Assembly: GCF_022557175.1 (NCBI RefSeq)
Contig: NZ_CP092915.1
Location: 4,898,001 to 4,962,000, forward strand
DNA: 64,000 nt
Origin: Mycolicibacterium sp. YH-1
GTDB taxonomy: Bacteria > Actinomycetota > Actinomycetes > Mycobacteriales > Mycobacteriaceae
Direction: 5' to 3'
Position 1 is the stretch's first letter, and the number at the start of each line of letters is the position of its first letter. Under the pieces are notes generated by a model. The model had not been told where the DNA came from, searched no databases, and saw only the letters and a list, made by a program, of their open reading frames with translations. The position numbers and the translations under genes were made by a program. Shown piece after piece: positions 1-11,192 of the stretch.

Positions 1-1
1 C

Positions 2-409
2 GAACTGCCCGGCGCGGCCTACTTCCACCACGCCGACTCCTTCGCGATGATGCGCGGCGGGCATCTCGACGTCTGCGTGCTCGGGGCATTCCAGGTGTCG
101 GCCACCGGCGACCTGGCCAACTGGCACACCGGAGCCCATGACGCGATTCCCGCTGTAGGCGGGGCCATGGACCTGGCTATCGGCGCCAAACAGGTGTTCG
201 TGATGATGACGCTGTTCGCCAAAGACGGCTCCGCAAAATTGGTGCCGTCGTGCACCTACCCGCTGACCGGCCTAGGGTGCGTCTCCCGCGTCTATACCGA
301 CCTGGCGGTCTTCGACATCACAGCCCACGGCGTCACCGTCAGGGACGCCTACGGCATCAGCCGCGCCGAACTGGCACAGCGCCTCGACGTGGCATTGATC
401 GACGGCTGA
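2..409 (+). CDS. pcaJ: 3-oxoacid/3-oxoadipate CoA-transferase, beta subunit (3' part only)
   Basis: This is the C-terminal 135 residues of a family I CoA-transferase B subunit; the 5' end lies before the window. Such enzymes move CoA from succinyl-CoA to a 3-oxoacid such as 3-oxoadipate, working as an A/B heterodimer in the cytoplasm. Family signatures seen here are RGGHLDVCVLGAFQVS, GDLANW, VGGAMDL and the SRVYTDLAVFDIT segment near the end. The catalytic Glu motif would lie upstream, outside the window. The A subunit is presumably just upstream. The choice between 3-oxoadipate and other 3-oxoacids cannot be made from this part, so the symbol is tentative. Confidence 0.8.
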   Translation, partial: ELPGAAYFHHADSFAMMRGGHLDVCVLGAFQVSATGDLANWHTGAHDAIPAVGGAMDLAIGAKQVFVMMTLFAKDGSAKLVPSCTYPLTGLGCVSRVYTDLAVFDITAHGVTVRDAYGISRAELAQRLDVALIDG

Positions 410-614
410 GGCCTGACCGGCGACATCAACGAGACCTCTCCCCTCAGTTTCGATCTGCTCATGAACGCACGGTAACGCCACCGAGCAGCACCGGGCCCAC
501 ACCGAAACGTGGTGAGCACCTGGTGCGTGAGACGGTGGTGTCTTCGGCCGACCTCACGTGTAAGCACGCATCGAATATCCGCTCCGGTCGGGCTCTGCGG
601 CAGCGGCCCACGAC

Positions 615-722
615 ATGTCGGCGCAGCTGCGCGAAGCGTACAAGCGAACCAGGCTCCTCAAGCAGGACGTCGAGGTGATGCTCCGCGCGGTCGGCTACAT
701 GTCTCACGACGCCAACCAAAAA
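615..722 (+). pseudogene. IS3-family transposase OrfA remnant
   Basis: A 36-codon stretch reads as the coiled-coil end of an IS3-type Orf[21 protein letters not shown] followed by [12 protein letters not shown] resembles the 'LREANRRNRLLEQENEVLRRAAAYLS' segment of actinobacterial IS3 transposases. Frame continuity is lost on both sides, with stops about 60 bases upstream, and no OrfB or inverted repeats remain. The rest of the interval 410-801 holds no other gene that I recognise. This is an old insertion scar between the CoA-transferase gene and the nuo operon. The match is from memory of the family, not from a search. Confidence 0.45.
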
Positions 723-801
723 TGCGTCGGGCCATCCGTTAACGAGACTAAGCTGTGTCGTAGCTCACATCGACAGCCCAACGAGGGAGCGACACGGCGG
801 T

Positions 802-1176
802 ATGAACTCATACATACCCATCCTGGTACTCGGTGCCATCGCGGCCGCGTTCGCGGTCGGCTCGGTCGGCATCGCGGTCCTCATCGGCCCGAGGCGCTAC
901 AACCGCGCCAAACTCGAGGCCTACGAGTGCGGTATCGAACCCATCGAACCGGGTTCGCCCAACAGCGAGGCCACCGGTCAACGGTTCCCGGTGAAGTACT
1001 ACCTGACCGCGATGTTGTTCATCGTCTTCGATATCGAGATCGTCTTCCTCTACCCGTGGGCGGTGTCCTTCGACTCCCTCGGACTGTTCGCCGTCATCGA
1101 GATGCTGCTGTTCATGCTGACCGTCTTCGTCGCGTACGCCTACGTCTGGCGCCGCGGCGGACTGAGCTGGGATTGA
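802..1176 (+). CDS. nuoA: NADH-quinone oxidoreductase subunit A
   Basis: First gene of the complex I operon. NuoA is a small membrane subunit at the junction of the membrane arm and the quinone channel. The 124-residue product has three membrane segments (about 4-28, 66-86, 94-114), the conserved loop YECGIEP (41-47) ahead of helix 2, and the acidic helix motif [11 protein letters not shown] (76-86). The ATG follows a weak purine-rich stretch (gagggagcgacacggcggt). nuoB starts 5 bases after its stop. A promoter must lie in 410-801, but I see no convincing -35/-10 pair there. Confidence 0.97.
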   Translation: MNSYIPILVLGAIAAAFAVGSVGIAVLIGPRRYNRAKLEAYECGIEPIEPGSPNSEATGQRFPVKYYLTAMLFIVFDIEIVFLYPWAVSFDSLGLFAVIEMLLFMLTVFVAYAYVWRRGGLSWD

Positions 1177-1181
1177 TCTGG

Positions 1182-1739
1182 ATGGGACTCGAAGAACGCC
1201 TGCCGGGTGGGATCCTGCTGTCGACCGTCGAGAAGGTCGCCGGCTACGTACGCAAGGGGTCACTATGGCCCGCCACCTTCGGCCTGGCGTGCTGCGCCAT
1301 CGAGATGATGGCCACCGCGGGGCCCAGATTCGACATCGCACGGTTCGGTATGGAGCGCTTCTCCGCCACCCCCCGCCAAGCCGACCTCATGATCGTCGCG
1401 GGCCGTGTCAGCCAGAAGATGGCGCCGGTGCTGCGGCAGGTGTACGACCAGATGGCCGAGCCCAAATGGGTTCTCGCGATGGGTGTCTGCGCATCGTCGG
1501 GCGGCATGTTCAACAACTACGCCGTCGTGCAGGGCGTCGACCACGTGGTGCCGGTCGACATCTACCTGCCGGGTTGCCCACCACGCCCGGAGATGCTGAT
1601 GAACGCCATCCTCATGCTGCACGCCAAGATCGCCGAGATGCCGCTGGGCGTCAACCGGGCCGAGGCCATCGCGGCCGCAGAGCAGGCCGCGCTCGCCTCC
1701 CGGCCGACCATCGAGTTCACGGGGTTGCTGCGGCCATGA
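1182..1739 (+). CDS. nuoB: NADH-quinone oxidoreductase subunit B
   Basis: NuoB carries the terminal iron-sulfur cluster N2 that passes electrons to quinone, at the membrane/peripheral arm interface. The 185-residue protein has the tandem-cysteine motif ACCAIEM (Cys37, Cys38) plus Cys103 (GVCASSGG) and Cys132 (PGCPPRP), the four cluster ligands. The start ATG at 1182 was chosen because [10 protein letters not shown] matches the family N-terminus; an upstream in-frame reading into nuoA is open but not plausible. The stop overlaps the nuoC ATG (ATGA), so translation is probably coupled. Confidence 0.97.
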   Translation: MGLEERLPGGILLSTVEKVAGYVRKGSLWPATFGLACCAIEMMATAGPRFDIARFGMERFSATPRQADLMIVAGRVSQKMAPVLRQVYDQMAEPKWVLAMGVCASSGGMFNNYAVVQGVDHVVPVDIYLPGCPPRPEMLMNAILMLHAKIAEMPLGVNRAEAIAAAEQAALASRPTIEFTGLLRP

Positions 1740-2449
1740 CCGAGTCGAACGGCACTACCAACGGCACTGGCACCGGCAGCCGCGACGCCGCGGGACGCGA
1801 GGTGATCGACACGCGCCGAGGCATGTTCGGCGTGAGCGGCAGCGGTGACACGTCGGGCTACGGCAGGCTCGTCAGGGAGATCTCACTGCCCGGCAGTTCC
1901 CCTCGACCCTACGGCGGCTACTTCGACGAGGTGGTTGACGGACTCGCTGCAGCGCTCGGTGGCGACACCTTCGCGGCTGCCGTCGAGCGGGTTGTCGTGT
2001 TCCGCGACGAACTCACCCTCGAGGTGCGGCGCGAGCACCTCGTCGCCGTCGCGCGCACACTGCGCAACGATCCCGCACTGAGATTCGAACTATGCCTCGG
2101 TGTTTCGGGCGTGCACTACCCGAGTGACACCGATCGCGAACTCCACGCGGTGTACCCGTTGATGTCCATCACGCACAACCGCCGGATCCGCATCGAGGTG
2201 GCCGCGCCCGACGCGGACCCGCACATTCCGTCGCTGTACTCGGTGTACCCCACCACCGATTGGCACGAACGAGAGACCTACGACTTCTTCGGCATCGTCT
2301 TCGACGGCCACCCGGCGCTGACCCGAATCGAGATGCCCGACGACTGGGTCGGACACCCGCAACGCAAGGACTATCCGTTGGGCGGAATCCCGGTGGAGTA
2401 CCACGGCGCCGAGATACCCCCGCCCGACGAGCGGAGGGCCTACAACTGA
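1736..2449 (+). CDS. nuoC: NADH-quinone oxidoreductase subunit C
   Basis: Peripheral-arm 30-kDa subunit of complex I, 237 residues. The first 35 residues are a Thr/Gly/Asn-rich, probably flexible extension; the conserved core follows, ending in the family signature [17 protein letters not shown] and the terminal [15 protein letters not shown]. NuoC is separate from NuoD here, not fused as in E. coli. The gene starts inside the nuoB stop (ATGA) and its own TGA overlaps the nuoD ATG by one base. Confidence 0.97.
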   Translation: MTESNGTTNGTGTGSRDAAGREVIDTRRGMFGVSGSGDTSGYGRLVREISLPGSSPRPYGGYFDEVVDGLAAALGGDTFAAAVERVVVFRDELTLEVRREHLVAVARTLRNDPALRFELCLGVSGVHYPSDTDRELHAVYPLMSITHNRRIRIEVAAPDADPHIPSLYSVYPTTDWHERETYDFFGIVFDGHPALTRIEMPDDWVGHPQRKDYPLGGIPVEYHGAEIPPPDERRAYN

Positions 2450-3765
2450 TGACCACACACGACACAGACCGCGGCGAGACAGTCGTCACGGTCGGCGGAG
2501 AGGACTGGCAGGACGTTGTCGCCGCAGCCCGGGAAGCCTCGGTGGCCGGTGAGCGCATCGTGGTCAACATGGGTCCGCAGCACCCGTCCACCCATGGCGT
2601 GCTGCGACTGATCCTGGAGATCGAGGGCGAGACCATCACCGAGGCCCGGTGCGGAATCGGTTACCTACACACCGGGATCGAAAAGAACCTCGAATACCGG
2701 AACTGGACCCAGGGCGTGACGTTCGTGACGCGGATGGACTATCTGTCGCCGTTCTTCAACGAGACGGCCTACTGCCTCGGCGTCGAGAAGCTGCTGGGCG
2801 TGACCGACGACATCCCCGAGCGTGCCAACGTCATCCGCGTCCTACTCATGGAACTCAATCGGATATCCAGTCACTTGGTGGCACTGGCCACCGGCGGTAT
2901 GGAACTCGGCTCGATGTCGGCGATGTTCTTCGGGTTCCGTGAACGCGAGTTGGTTCTATCGGTCTTCGAGACCATCACCGGACTGCGGATGAACCACGCC
3001 TACATCAGGCCCGGCGGCCTGGCCTCGGACCTGCCCGACGAGGCGATCCCGCAGCTGCGGGAACTGATGGTGTTGTTGCCGAAACGTCTGCGGGACATGG
3101 AGAACCTGCTCAACGAGAACTACATCTGGAAGGCCCGCACCGTCGGCATCGGCTACCTCGACCTGACGGGGTGCATGGCGCTGGGCATCACCGGACCCGT
3201 GCTGCGCTCCACGGGGTTGCCGCACGATCTGCGCCGCGCCCAGCCCTACTGCGGCTACGAGAACTACGAGTTCGACGTCATCACCACCGACGAGTGCGAC
3301 TCCTACGGCCGGTACATGATCCGAGTCCGCGAGATGCGCGAGTCGATCAAGATTGTCGAGCAGTGCATGGACCGGCTCACGCCGGGGCCAGTGATGATCA
3401 CCGACAAGAAGCTGGCCTGGCCCGCCGATCTGAAACTGGGCCCCGACGGATTGGGCAACTCCCCCGATCACATCGCCAAGATCATGGGCTCCTCGATGGA
3501 GGCACTGATACACCACTTCAAACTCGTCACCGAGGGCATTCGCGTACCGGCAGGCCAGGTGTACGTCGCCGTCGAGTCCCCGCGCGGCGAGCTCGGAGTG
3601 CACATGGTCAGCGATGGCGGCACCCGTCCCTACCGGGTGCACTACCGCGATCCCTCGTTCACGAATCTGCAGGCGGTGGCGGCGATGTGCGAGGGCGGTA
3701 TGGTCGCCGACGCCATCGCGGCCGTGGCGTCGATAGACCCGGTGATGGGCGGGGTGGATCGCTGA
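2449..3765 (+). CDS. nuoD: NADH-quinone oxidoreductase subunit D
   Basis: NuoD is the 49-kDa subunit forming, with NuoB, the quinone-binding pocket. The 438-residue product has a short variable N-terminus, then [15 protein letters not shown] (about 40-54), whose His pair lines the quinone site, and the family C-terminus ending [12 protein letters not shown] overlaps the nuoC stop by one base. Length is normal for actinobacteria. Downstream, 28 bases separate it from nuoE. Confidence 0.97.
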   Translation: MTTHDTDRGETVVTVGGEDWQDVVAAAREASVAGERIVVNMGPQHPSTHGVLRLILEIEGETITEARCGIGYLHTGIEKNLEYRNWTQGVTFVTRMDYLSPFFNETAYCLGVEKLLGVTDDIPERANVIRVLLMELNRISSHLVALATGGMELGSMSAMFFGFRERELVLSVFETITGLRMNHAYIRPGGLASDLPDEAIPQLRELMVLLPKRLRDMENLLNENYIWKARTVGIGYLDLTGCMALGITGPVLRSTGLPHDLRRAQPYCGYENYEFDVITTDECDSYGRYMIRVREMRESIKIVEQCMDRLTPGPVMITDKKLAWPADLKLGPDGLGNSPDHIAKIMGSSMEALIHHFKLVTEGIRVPAGQVYVAVESPRGELGVHMVSDGGTRPYRVHYRDPSFTNLQAVAAMCEGGMVADAIAAVASIDPVMGGVDR

Positions 3766-3793
3766 TGAGCGCTTGCGCGAAGAGGAGACGGCC

Positions 3794-4636
3794 ATGACCG
3801 CAGTGGAACTTCGGCTTGGGCAACGACCCGACGAGGCCGGACCGCCGATCGGTGGTGGCACGCAGGCCTATCCGGCCGACGTCGCGGCGCGGCTGGCTGC
3901 GGACGCGGCGCAGATCATCGCCCGCTACCCCGAGGACCGATCAGCCCTGCTACCGCTACTGCACCTGGTCCAGTCCGAGGACGGCTACCTCACCCCCGCC
4001 GGAATCACCTTCTGTGCTGCACAATTGGATCTCAGCGCCGCGGAGGTCACCGCCGTCGCGACGTTCTACTCGATGTACCGGCGTACCCCCACCGGCGAGT
4101 ATCTGGTCGGAGTGTGCACCAACACGCTGTGCGCCGTGATGGGCGGTGACGCGATACTGGAGGTCCTCGAGTATCACCTGGGCGTGCATGCCGGCCAGAC
4201 CACCGCGGACGGCAAGGTCACCCTGGAGCACATCGAGTGCAACGCCGCGTGCGACTACGCCCCGGTGGTGATGGTCAACTGGGAGTTCTTCGACAACCAG
4301 ACACCTTCGTCGGCACGGGATCTCGTCGACGATCTGCGCTCGGACACCCCGGTGCGGCCGACCCGGGGTGCGCCACTGTGCACGTTCCGTCAGACGGCAA
4401 GGATTCTGGCCGGGTTCCCCGACGAGCGGCCGGGCGCCAATGACGGTGCGCCGGGTGCGGCCACGTTGGCGGGCCTTGAGGTGGCACGGCAGCGCGACAT
4501 GTCGGCCCCGGCCATCGGCGAAACCGGCGCCGTCGCAGCCGGTCCCGATGACGAGCGGATCACACGGGAGACGCTTCGCAATGAGCCCGCACCCGCGCCG
4601 TCGGCCATCGTGCCCCCGACGAACGGACAGTCGTAG
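3794..4636 (+). CDS. nuoE: NADH-quinone oxidoreductase subunit E
   Basis: NuoE is the thioredoxin-fold 24-kDa subunit of the NADH-dehydrogenase module and holds a [2Fe-2S] cluster (N1a). Ligands are visible as Cys108 and Cys113 (CTNTLCAVMGG) and Cys149 and Cys153 (ECNAACDY). The 280-residue protein has a long low-complexity C-terminal tail (about 215-280, Ala/Pro/Gly-rich), a feature of mycobacterial NuoE. ATG 3794 was preferred over TTG 3773 because GAGGAGACG lies just upstream. The TAG stop shares its last G with the GTG of nuoF. Confidence 0.96.
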   Translation: MTAVELRLGQRPDEAGPPIGGGTQAYPADVAARLAADAAQIIARYPEDRSALLPLLHLVQSEDGYLTPAGITFCAAQLDLSAAEVTAVATFYSMYRRTPTGEYLVGVCTNTLCAVMGGDAILEVLEYHLGVHAGQTTADGKVTLEHIECNAACDYAPVVMVNWEFFDNQTPSSARDLVDDLRSDTPVRPTRGAPLCTFRQTARILAGFPDERPGANDGAPGAATLAGLEVARQRDMSAPAIGETGAVAAGPDDERITRETLRNEPAPAPSAIVPPTNGQS

Positions 4637-5982
4637 TGACCCTGACCCCCGTCCTCAGCAGTTACTGGGATCAGCCATCGTCTTGGACGCTGGACACCTA
4701 CCGGCGCCACGATGGTTACCAGGCGCTCGACAAGGCACTGTCGATGGCACCCGATGACGTCATCGCCCTGGTGAAGGACTCCGGTCTGCGCGGCCGCGGC
4801 GGCGCAGGCTTTCCGACCGGGCAGAAGTGGTCCTTCATCCCGCAGGAGCGGAGCCCGCGGAGCGACCAGAAGGCACAGGGTGATGAGGGCGCCGGGGCCA
4901 AGCCGCACTACCTGGTGATCAATGCCGATGAGTCCGAGCCCGGGACGTGCAAGGACATGCCACTGATGATGGCGACACCGCACGTGCTGATCGAGGGCGC
5001 GATCATCGCCGCCTACGCGATCCGGGCACGGCACGCGTTCATCTACGTTCGCGGCGAGGTGGTTCCGGTGCTGCGACGGTTGCAGGTCGCCGTCGCCGAG
5101 GCATACGACGCCGGGTACCTCGGCAAGAACGTAGGCGGGTCGGGCTTCGACGTCGACCTCATCGTGCACGCCGGTGCGGGCGCCTACATCTGCGGTGAGG
5201 AGACCGCACTGCTCGACTCACTGGAGGGCAGGCGGGGCCAACCACGGCTGCGGCCGCCATTTCCCGCCGTCGCGGGCCTCTACGCCTGCCCGACGGTGGT
5301 CAACAACGTCGAGTCCATCGCCAGCGTGCCCGCAGTCGTGCGCGGCGGCGTCGACTGGTTCAAGTCGATGGGGTCGGAGAAGTCGCCGGGGTTCACGCTG
5401 TACTCGCTGTCGGGCCACGTCACCCGGCCCGGCCAGTACGAGGCGCCGCTGGGTGTCACACTGCGCGAGCTGCTGGACTGTGCGGGCGGTATCCGGGCCG
5501 GGCACGAACTGAAGTTCTGGACACCCGGGGGGTCGTCAACACCGCTGCTGACCGCCGAACATCTCGACGTGCCACTCGATTACGAGAACGTGGCCAAGGC
5601 CGGGTCGATGCTGGGCACCAAGGCGCTGCAGATCTTCGACGAGACCACCTGCGTGGTGCGTGCTGTCCGGCGCTGGACCCAGTTCTACGCCCACGAGTCG
5701 TGCGGTAAGTGCACACCGTGCCGCGAGGGCACCTATTGGCTGGCTCAGATCTACGCGCGGCTTGAGGAGGGGTCCGGCGGGCAGGCCGATATCGACAAGC
5801 TCCTCGACATCTCCGACGCGATCAACGGCAAGTCGTTCTGCGCGCTCGGTGACGGTGCAGCCAGCCCGATCCTGTCGTCGGTCAAGCACTTCCGCGACGA
5901 GTACCTCGCCCATCTCGACGGTGGGTGCCCGTTCGACCCATACGCGTCGATGCTCGAAGTGCCGGAAGGAGCTGGGGTGTGA
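4636..5982 (+). CDS. nuoF: NADH-quinone oxidoreductase subunit F
   Basis: NuoF binds NADH and FMN and carries cluster N3; it is the electron entry point. In the 448-residue protein, the NADH/FMN glycine loop is [16 protein letters not shown] (50-65), the FMN region [16 protein letters not shown] is at about 180-195, and the [4Fe-4S] ligands are Cys356, Cys359, Cys362 ([11 protein letters not shown]) and Cys402. Residues 71-88 form a charged Ser/Gln/Asp/Glu-rich loop that looks longer than the equivalent loop in the M. tuberculosis protein as I remember it. GTG start inside the nuoE stop. Confidence 0.97.
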   Translation: MTLTPVLSSYWDQPSSWTLDTYRRHDGYQALDKALSMAPDDVIALVKDSGLRGRGGAGFPTGQKWSFIPQERSPRSDQKAQGDEGAGAKPHYLVINADESEPGTCKDMPLMMATPHVLIEGAIIAAYAIRARHAFIYVRGEVVPVLRRLQVAVAEAYDAGYLGKNVGGSGFDVDLIVHAGAGAYICGEETALLDSLEGRRGQPRLRPPFPAVAGLYACPTVVNNVESIASVPAVVRGGVDWFKSMGSEKSPGFTLYSLSGHVTRPGQYEAPLGVTLRELLDCAGGIRAGHELKFWTPGGSSTPLLTAEHLDVPLDYENVAKAGSMLGTKALQIFDETTCVVRAVRRWTQFYAHESCGKCTPCREGTYWLAQIYARLEEGSGGQADIDKLLDISDAINGKSFCALGDGAASPILSSVKHFRDEYLAHLDGGCPFDPYASMLEVPEGAGV

Positions 5983-8360
5983 CAACCGCGGAGAACAAGG
6001 CCGAGCCGACGACCGGCAAGGTCAACGAGGAGATGGTGTCGCTCACCATCGATGACCATCCGATCAGCGTGCCCAAGGGCACGTTGGTGATTCGGGCCGC
6101 CGAGTTGATGGGCATCCAGATCCCCCGCTTCTGTGACCACCCCCTGCTCGACCCCGTCGGAGCCTGCCGCCAGTGCCTGGTGGAGGTGGAGGGTCAGCGC
6201 AAGCCCATGGCGTCGTGCACCATCACCGTCACCCCCGACATGGTGGTGCGCACGCAGCTGACGTCGGAGGCGGCGGACAAGGCTCAACACGGTGTGATGG
6301 AACTGCTGCTCATCAACCATCCGCTGGACTGCCCGGTCTGCGACAAGGGCGGCGAGTGCCCACTGCAGAACCAGGCCATGTCCAACGGGCAGGCCGACTC
6401 GAGGTTCACCGACGTCAAACGCACGTTCCCCAAGCCCATCAACCTCTCGGCCCAGGTGCTGCTCGACCGCGAGCGCTGCGTGCTCTGCGCGCGGTGTACC
6501 CGATTCTCGAACCAAATCGCCGGCGACCCGTTCATCGAACTTCTGGAACGTGGTGCGCTACAACAGGTCGGCATCGCCTCAGACACCCCGTTCGACTCGT
6601 ACTTCTCCGGCAACACGGTGCAGATCTGTCCGGTCGGCGCGCTGACCGGTACCGCCTACCGATTCCGCGCCCGGCCGTTCGACCTGGTGTCCTCGCCGAG
6701 TGTGTGCGAGCACTGCGCGTCCGGCTGTGCACAGCGCACCGACCATCGCCGCGGAAAGGTGTTGCGCCGGCTCGCCGGTGACGACCCCGAGGTGAACGAG
6801 GAGTGGAACTGCGACAAGGGCCGCTGGGCGTTCACCTATGCCACGCAGGGTGACCGGATCGCCACTCCCCTGATCCGCGACGCCGACGGCAGCCAACGTC
6901 CGGCCTCGTGGTCGGAGGCCGTCGCGGTCGCGGTCCGCGGTCTGACGGCGGCCGGCGCGAGAACCGGTGTCCTTGTCGGTGGGCGCAGCACCGTCGAGGA
7001 CGCCTACGCCTACGCCAAGTTCGCCCGTATCGTGCTCGGCACCAACGACATCGACTTCCGCATCCGCGCGCACTCCGAGGAGGAGGCGCAGTTCCTGGCC
7101 GCCGCGGTCGCGGGCAGGCCGATGGCGGTCACCTACGCCGACCTCGATTCCGCGCCCGCCGTCCTGCTGGCCGGCCTCGAGCCGGAGGAGGAGTCGCCGA
7201 TCGTCTTCCTGCGGTTGCGCAAGGCGCACCGCAAGCGCGGACTGCCGGTGTCGGCGATCGCGCCGTTCCGCACGCGGGGCCTGGAGAAGATGGGCGGTCG
7301 TCTGATCGCGACGCCGCCCGGCGGTGAGGCGGACGCCCTGGACGCACTCGGCGAGGAACTCGTACCGGGCACGATAATCCTGGTCGGCGAGCGACTGGCA
7401 TCCGCGCCCGGCGCATACTCGGCGGCCCTTCGCCTGGCCGACGCGACGGGTGCCCGGCTGGGCTGGGTGCCGCGGCGCGCCGGTGACCGCGGTGCGCTGG
7501 AAGCCGGTGCCGCGCCCAACCTTCTACCGGGCGGCAGGCCCCTGGCCGACCCCCTCGCACGCGCCGAGACGGCCACTGGCTGGAACGTGGCGAGCCTGCC
7601 CGACGCGGACGGACGCGACACCGCCGGCATCCTCGCGGCCGCCTCTGACGGGACGTTGCAGGCACTGCTGGTTGGGGGTGTCGACCTCGACGACCTCCCC
7701 GATCGGGATGCCGCCGTCGCGGCAGTCGACGCCGCGCCGTTCGTGGTCAGTCTCGAACTGCGCAGGAGTGCGGTCACCGATCGCGCCGACGTCGTGTTCC
7801 CCGTCGCCCCCGTGACGGAGAAGGCGGGCGCGTTCGTCAACTGGGAGGGCCGGCCCCGCACGTTCGAGCCCGCGCTGCCCCCGAACGCCACCGCGGACAT
7901 GCGGGTGCTGGCCGCACTCGCCGACGAGGTGGGAGTCGACCTCGGCCTGCGCGACGCCGCCGCGGTGCGCGACGAGCTCGCGCGCCTCGGACCGTGGCAG
8001 GGCGCACCCGCCACGGCACCGCAGGTGCCCGCACCCGAGCCTGCGCGCCCCGCCGCGGGCACCGCGGTACTGGCGGGCTGGCGGATGTTGTTGGACCCCG
8101 GCCCCCGTCGGGGCAGGCTGCAGGACGGCGAGCCTCATCTCGCCGGAACCGCACGGCCGGCGCTGGTGCACCTGTCCTCGGCCACCGCAGCCGAGATCGG
8201 CGCTGTCGACGGTGATCTGGTGACCGTCGGCGAAGCGGCAACACTGCCGCTGGCCATCACCCCTGATATGCCCGACCGAGTTGTCTGGCTTCCGCTGGGT
8301 GCGTTGGACTCGCCCACCGGTTCCGTCGTGGGGATCGCACGCGGAGGTGGATCGGCGTGA
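5979..8360 (+). CDS. nuoG: NADH-quinone oxidoreductase subunit G
   Basis: Largest peripheral subunit (793 residues), carrying several Fe-S clusters between NuoF and NuoI. The N-terminal ferredoxin domain has the [2Fe-2S] ligands Cys52, Cys63, Cys66 and Cys80. The His-Cys cluster motif [18 protein letters not shown] follows, then [17 protein letters not shown], and a further four-Cys set starting CEHCASGC. A molybdopterin-oxidoreductase-like domain without obvious cofactor residues makes up the rest, with a Pro/Ala linker near residue 680. GTG start overlaps the nuoF stop by four bases (GTGA), with GGAAGGAG just upstream. Confidence 0.96.
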   Translation: MTTAENKAEPTTGKVNEEMVSLTIDDHPISVPKGTLVIRAAELMGIQIPRFCDHPLLDPVGACRQCLVEVEGQRKPMASCTITVTPDMVVRTQLTSEAADKAQHGVMELLLINHPLDCPVCDKGGECPLQNQAMSNGQADSRFTDVKRTFPKPINLSAQVLLDRERCVLCARCTRFSNQIAGDPFIELLERGALQQVGIASDTPFDSYFSGNTVQICPVGALTGTAYRFRARPFDLVSSPSVCEHCASGCAQRTDHRRGKVLRRLAGDDPEVNEEWNCDKGRWAFTYATQGDRIATPLIRDADGSQRPASWSEAVAVAVRGLTAAGARTGVLVGGRSTVEDAYAYAKFARIVLGTNDIDFRIRAHSEEEAQFLAAAVAGRPMAVTYADLDSAPAVLLAGLEPEEESPIVFLRLRKAHRKRGLPVSAIAPFRTRGLEKMGGRLIATPPGGEADALDALGEELVPGTIILVGERLASAPGAYSAALRLADATGARLGWVPRRAGDRGALEAGAAPNLLPGGRPLADPLARAETATGWNVASLPDADGRDTAGILAAASDGTLQALLVGGVDLDDLPDRDAAVAAVDAAPFVVSLELRRSAVTDRADVVFPVAPVTEKAGAFVNWEGRPRTFEPALPPNATADMRVLAALADEVGVDLGLRDAAAVRDELARLGPWQGAPATAPQVPAPEPARPAAGTAVLAGWRMLLDPGPRRGRLQDGEPHLAGTARPALVHLSSATAAEIGAVDGDLVTVGEAATLPLAITPDMPDRVVWLPLGALDSPTGSVVGIARGGGSA

Positions 8361-9583
8361 CGTATCCCGACCTGAGTTCGTTCGGCCACGACCCCTGGTG
8401 GTTGGTGCTGGCGAAGGCTCTTGGCATCTTCGTGTTCTGCCTGCTGACAGTCCTGGTGGCGATCCTCGTCGAACGGAAGGTGCTGGGCCGCATGCAGATG
8501 CGGTACGGCCCCAACCGCGTCGGCCCGTTCGGGTTGCTGCAGAGCCTGGCCGACGGCGTCAAGCTGGCCCTCAAAGAGGGTCTGATCCCCGCGGGTGTCG
8601 ACAAGCCGATCTATCTGATGGCACCGGTGATCGCGGTGATCCCCGCGATCATGGCCTTCGCCGTCATTCCGATGGGCGGCATGGTCAGCGTTTTCGGCCA
8701 CCAGACCCCGCTGCAGTTGACCGACCTTCCAGTCGCCGTCCTCTACGTGTTGGCGGTGACCTCGATCGGCGTCTACGGAATCATTCTGGCGGGCTGGGCA
8801 TCAGGGTCGACGTATCCGCTGTTGGGCGGCCTGCGCTCGACGGCGCAGGTGATCTCCTATGAGATCGCGATGGCGCTGTCCTTCGCCGCGGTGTTCCTCT
8901 ACTCCGGCACCATGTCCACCTCGGAGATCGTCGCCAGCCAGCAGGGCCTCTGGTACGTGTTCCTGCTGCTGCCCTCGTTCCTCATCTACGTCACGTCGAT
9001 GGTCGGCGAGACGAACCGGGCGCCGTTCGACCTTCCCGAGGCCGAGGGCGAACTCGTCGGCGGCTTCCACACCGAGTACTCGTCACTGAAGTTCGCGATG
9101 TTCATGCTCGCCGAGTACGTCAACATGACCACCGTCTCGGCGCTGGCCGCCACGCTGTTCCTCGGCGGCTGGCAGGCACCGTGGCCGCTGAGCATGATCG
9201 ACGGCGCCAACAGTGGCTGGTGGCCACTGCTGTGGTTCGTCGGCAAGGTGTGGGTGTTCATGTTCATCTTCATGTGGCTGCGCGCGACGCTGCCACGCAT
9301 GCGCTACGACCAGTTCATGAACATGGGATGGAAGGTCCTGATTCCCATCTCGCTGGCGTGGATCATGACAGTGGCGATCGTCCGGACGCTGCGCGTCGAG
9401 GGCTACGACGGGTGGGCGGTCGCCCTCGTCATCGCCAGCGCGGTGGTTGGTGTTGGCCTGTTGGCCTACCTGTCGAAGGTCCTGCGCCGCAGACAGACCC
9501 ACCATGACCCGGGCCCGGCGGCTGACACCGGCGCGTTCCCGACACCCCCGCTCCCCACCAAGGAGGTCACCCATGCCGGTTGA
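8357..9583 (+). CDS. nuoH: NADH-quinone oxidoreductase subunit H
   Basis: Membrane subunit (408 residues, about eight helices) that completes the quinone chamber and links redox chemistry to proton pumping. Signatures include [19 protein letters not shown] in the first loop and the strongly conserved [20 protein letters not shown] loop. The C-terminus after about residue 375 is a short polar Pro/Thr/His-rich tail. GTG start overlaps the nuoG TGA by four bases. The 3' end overlaps nuoI by 11 bases, and the nuoI ribosome site lies inside it. Confidence 0.97.
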   Translation: MTYPDLSSFGHDPWWLVLAKALGIFVFCLLTVLVAILVERKVLGRMQMRYGPNRVGPFGLLQSLADGVKLALKEGLIPAGVDKPIYLMAPVIAVIPAIMAFAVIPMGGMVSVFGHQTPLQLTDLPVAVLYVLAVTSIGVYGIILAGWASGSTYPLLGGLRSTAQVISYEIAMALSFAAVFLYSGTMSTSEIVASQQGLWYVFLLLPSFLIYVTSMVGETNRAPFDLPEAEGELVGGFHTEYSSLKFAMFMLAEYVNMTTVSALAATLFLGGWQAPWPLSMIDGANSGWWPLLWFVGKVWVFMFIFMWLRATLPRMRYDQFMNMGWKVLIPISLAWIMTVAIVRTLRVEGYDGWAVALVIASAVVGVGLLAYLSKVLRRRQTHHDPGPAADTGAFPTPPLPTKEVTHAG

Positions 9584-10127
9584 CAAGCCCAACTTCGTCG
9601 ATGCGCTCGCCGGTTTCGGCGTCACCTTCAAGACGATGTTCCACAAACCGATCACCGAGCAGTATCCGGAGAAACCGGGCGCGACCGCGGCGAACTATCA
9701 CGGACGCCACCAGCTGAACCGGTATGAGGACGGCCTGGAGAAGTGCATCGGCTGTGAACTGTGCGCCTGGGCGTGTCCGGCCGACGCGATATTCGTCGAG
9801 GGTGCCGATAACACCGATGAGCAACGGTTCTCACCGGGTGAGCGTTACGGCCGGGTGTACCAGATCAACTACCTGCGCTGTATCGGCTGCGGGTTGTGCA
9901 TCGAGGCGTGCCCGACACGGGCGCTCACCATGACCAACGACTACGAAATGGCCGACGACAACCGGGCCGACCTGATCTACGGCAAGGACAAACTGCTCGC
10001 CCCGCTGCAACCCGAGATGACGCCACCGCCCCACGCGATGGCCGAGGGCAGCACCGATGAGGACTACTACCGCGGAAACGTCACATCGGATGGTCTGAAG
10101 ATCGCACCGAAGGAACCGATTCGGTGA
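9573..10127 (+). CDS. nuoI: NADH-quinone oxidoreductase subunit I
   Basis: Ferredoxin-like subunit with two [4Fe-4S] clusters (N6a, N6b), 184 residues. The two ligand sets are [12 protein letters not shown] (Cys58, 61, 64, 68) and [12 protein letters not shown] (Cys103, 106, 109, 113), each with the Pro after the last Cys. The start at ATG 9573 is supported by AAGGAGG at 9560-9566, an unusually good ribosome site for this operon, placed inside nuoH. The 3' end overlaps the GTG of nuoJ by four bases. Confidence 0.97.
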   Translation: MPVDKPNFVDALAGFGVTFKTMFHKPITEQYPEKPGATAANYHGRHQLNRYEDGLEKCIGCELCAWACPADAIFVEGADNTDEQRFSPGERYGRVYQINYLRCIGCGLCIEACPTRALTMTNDYEMADDNRADLIYGKDKLLAPLQPEMTPPPHAMAEGSTDEDYYRGNVTSDGLKIAPKEPIR

Positions 10128-10867
10128 CAACCGAACTCGTCGCCATGGCCGCCGATGCGGCCTACCGCACCTCCACCGGCGAGGCCGTGCTGTTCTGGAC
10201 GCTGGGTACGCTCGCCGTGGTCGGTGCGATCGCCATGGTTGCCGCGCCGAAGGCCGTGTACTCAGCGATCTTCCTGGCGTCGACGATGATCATCCTGGCC
10301 GTGCTCTATATCGCGCAGGATGCGGTGTTCCTCGGCGTCGTCCAGATCGTCGTCTACACCGGTGCGGTGATGATGCTGTTTCTCTTCGTGCTCATGCTGA
10401 TCGGCGTCGACTCGTCTGACTCGCTGGTGGAAACCATTCGCGGCCAACGTCTTGCCGGCATCGCGGTGGGGATCGCGTTCGGCCTGCTGCTGATCGCCGG
10501 CATCGGCAACGTCAGCACCGCTGGATTCACGGGCCTGGCCCAGGCGAATGCGGGCGGCAACGTGGAGGGCCTGGCCGCGCTGATCTTCGTGCGGTACCTG
10601 TGGGCGTTCGAGTTGACCAGCGCACTGCTGATCACCGCTGCACTCGGCGCGATGGTACTGGCCCACCGCGAGCGGATCGAGCGCCGCAAGACACAACGCG
10701 AGATGTCCATCGAGCGCTTCGCCGAGGGCGGCCACCCCACACCCATGCCCAATCCCGGTGTCTACGCCCGACACAACGCCGTCGACGTCGCCGCCCGACT
10801 GCCCGACGGGTCGGACTCTGAGTTGTCGGTGAGCGCGATCCTGGAGCCGAGGAGCGGGACGCGGTGA
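10124..10867 (+). CDS. nuoJ: NADH-quinone oxidoreductase subunit J
   Basis: Membrane-arm subunit, 247 residues, with five hydrophobic helices up to about residue 190. It includes the family segment [20 protein letters not shown], whose helix has a pi-bulge important in coupling. A polar C-terminal extension of about 60 residues (from GERIERR onward) is presumably cytoplasmic and is longer than in E. coli. GTG start overlaps the nuoI stop. A gap of 22 bases leads to nuoK. Confidence 0.95.
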   Translation: MTTELVAMAADAAYRTSTGEAVLFWTLGTLAVVGAIAMVAAPKAVYSAIFLASTMIILAVLYIAQDAVFLGVVQIVVYTGAVMMLFLFVLMLIGVDSSDSLVETIRGQRLAGIAVGIAFGLLLIAGIGNVSTAGFTGLAQANAGGNVEGLAALIFVRYLWAFELTSALLITAALGAMVLAHRERIERRKTQREMSIERFAEGGHPTPMPNPGVYARHNAVDVAARLPDGSDSELSVSAILEPRSGTR

Positions 10868-10889
10868 ATCCGCGGACGCGAGGAGCAGA

Positions 10890-11189
10890 ATGAATCCAGC
10901 GAACTATCTGTATCTCTCGGCGCTGTTGTTCACCATCGGCGGCGCGGGAGTGCTGTTGCGGCGCAATGCGATCGTCATGTTCATGTGCGTCGAGCTGATG
11001 CTGAATGCGTGCAACCTGGCGTTCGTCACGTTCTCCCGCATGCACGGTCACCTCGACGGGCAGGTGGTGGCGTTCTTCACGATGGTGGTTGCCGCGTGCG
11101 AGGTGGTGGTGGGTCTGGCGATCATCATGTCCATCTTCCGGGCGAGGCGGTCAGCCTCGGTCGACGCGGCGAACCTCCTGAGGAACTAG
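10890..11189 (+). CDS. nuoK: NADH-quinone oxidoreductase subunit K
   Basis: Small membrane subunit (99 residues, three helices), equivalent to ND4L and MrpC. Conserved intramembrane Glu residues of the proton path are visible in [17 protein letters not shown] and in [20 protein letters not shown] ribosome site precedes ATG 10890 by about 6 bases. Only three bases separate its TAG from the nuoL ATG. Confidence 0.97.
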   Translation: MNPANYLYLSALLFTIGGAGVLLRRNAIVMFMCVELMLNACNLAFVTFSRMHGHLDGQVVAFFTMVVAACEVVVGLAIIMSIFRARRSASVDAANLLRN

Positions 11190-11192
11190 GGC

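Noticed and set aside
615..1181. Upstream in-frame extension of nuoB
   Set aside because: It runs through the IS3 remnant and, out of frame, through nuoA; the NuoB family N-terminus begins at 1182.
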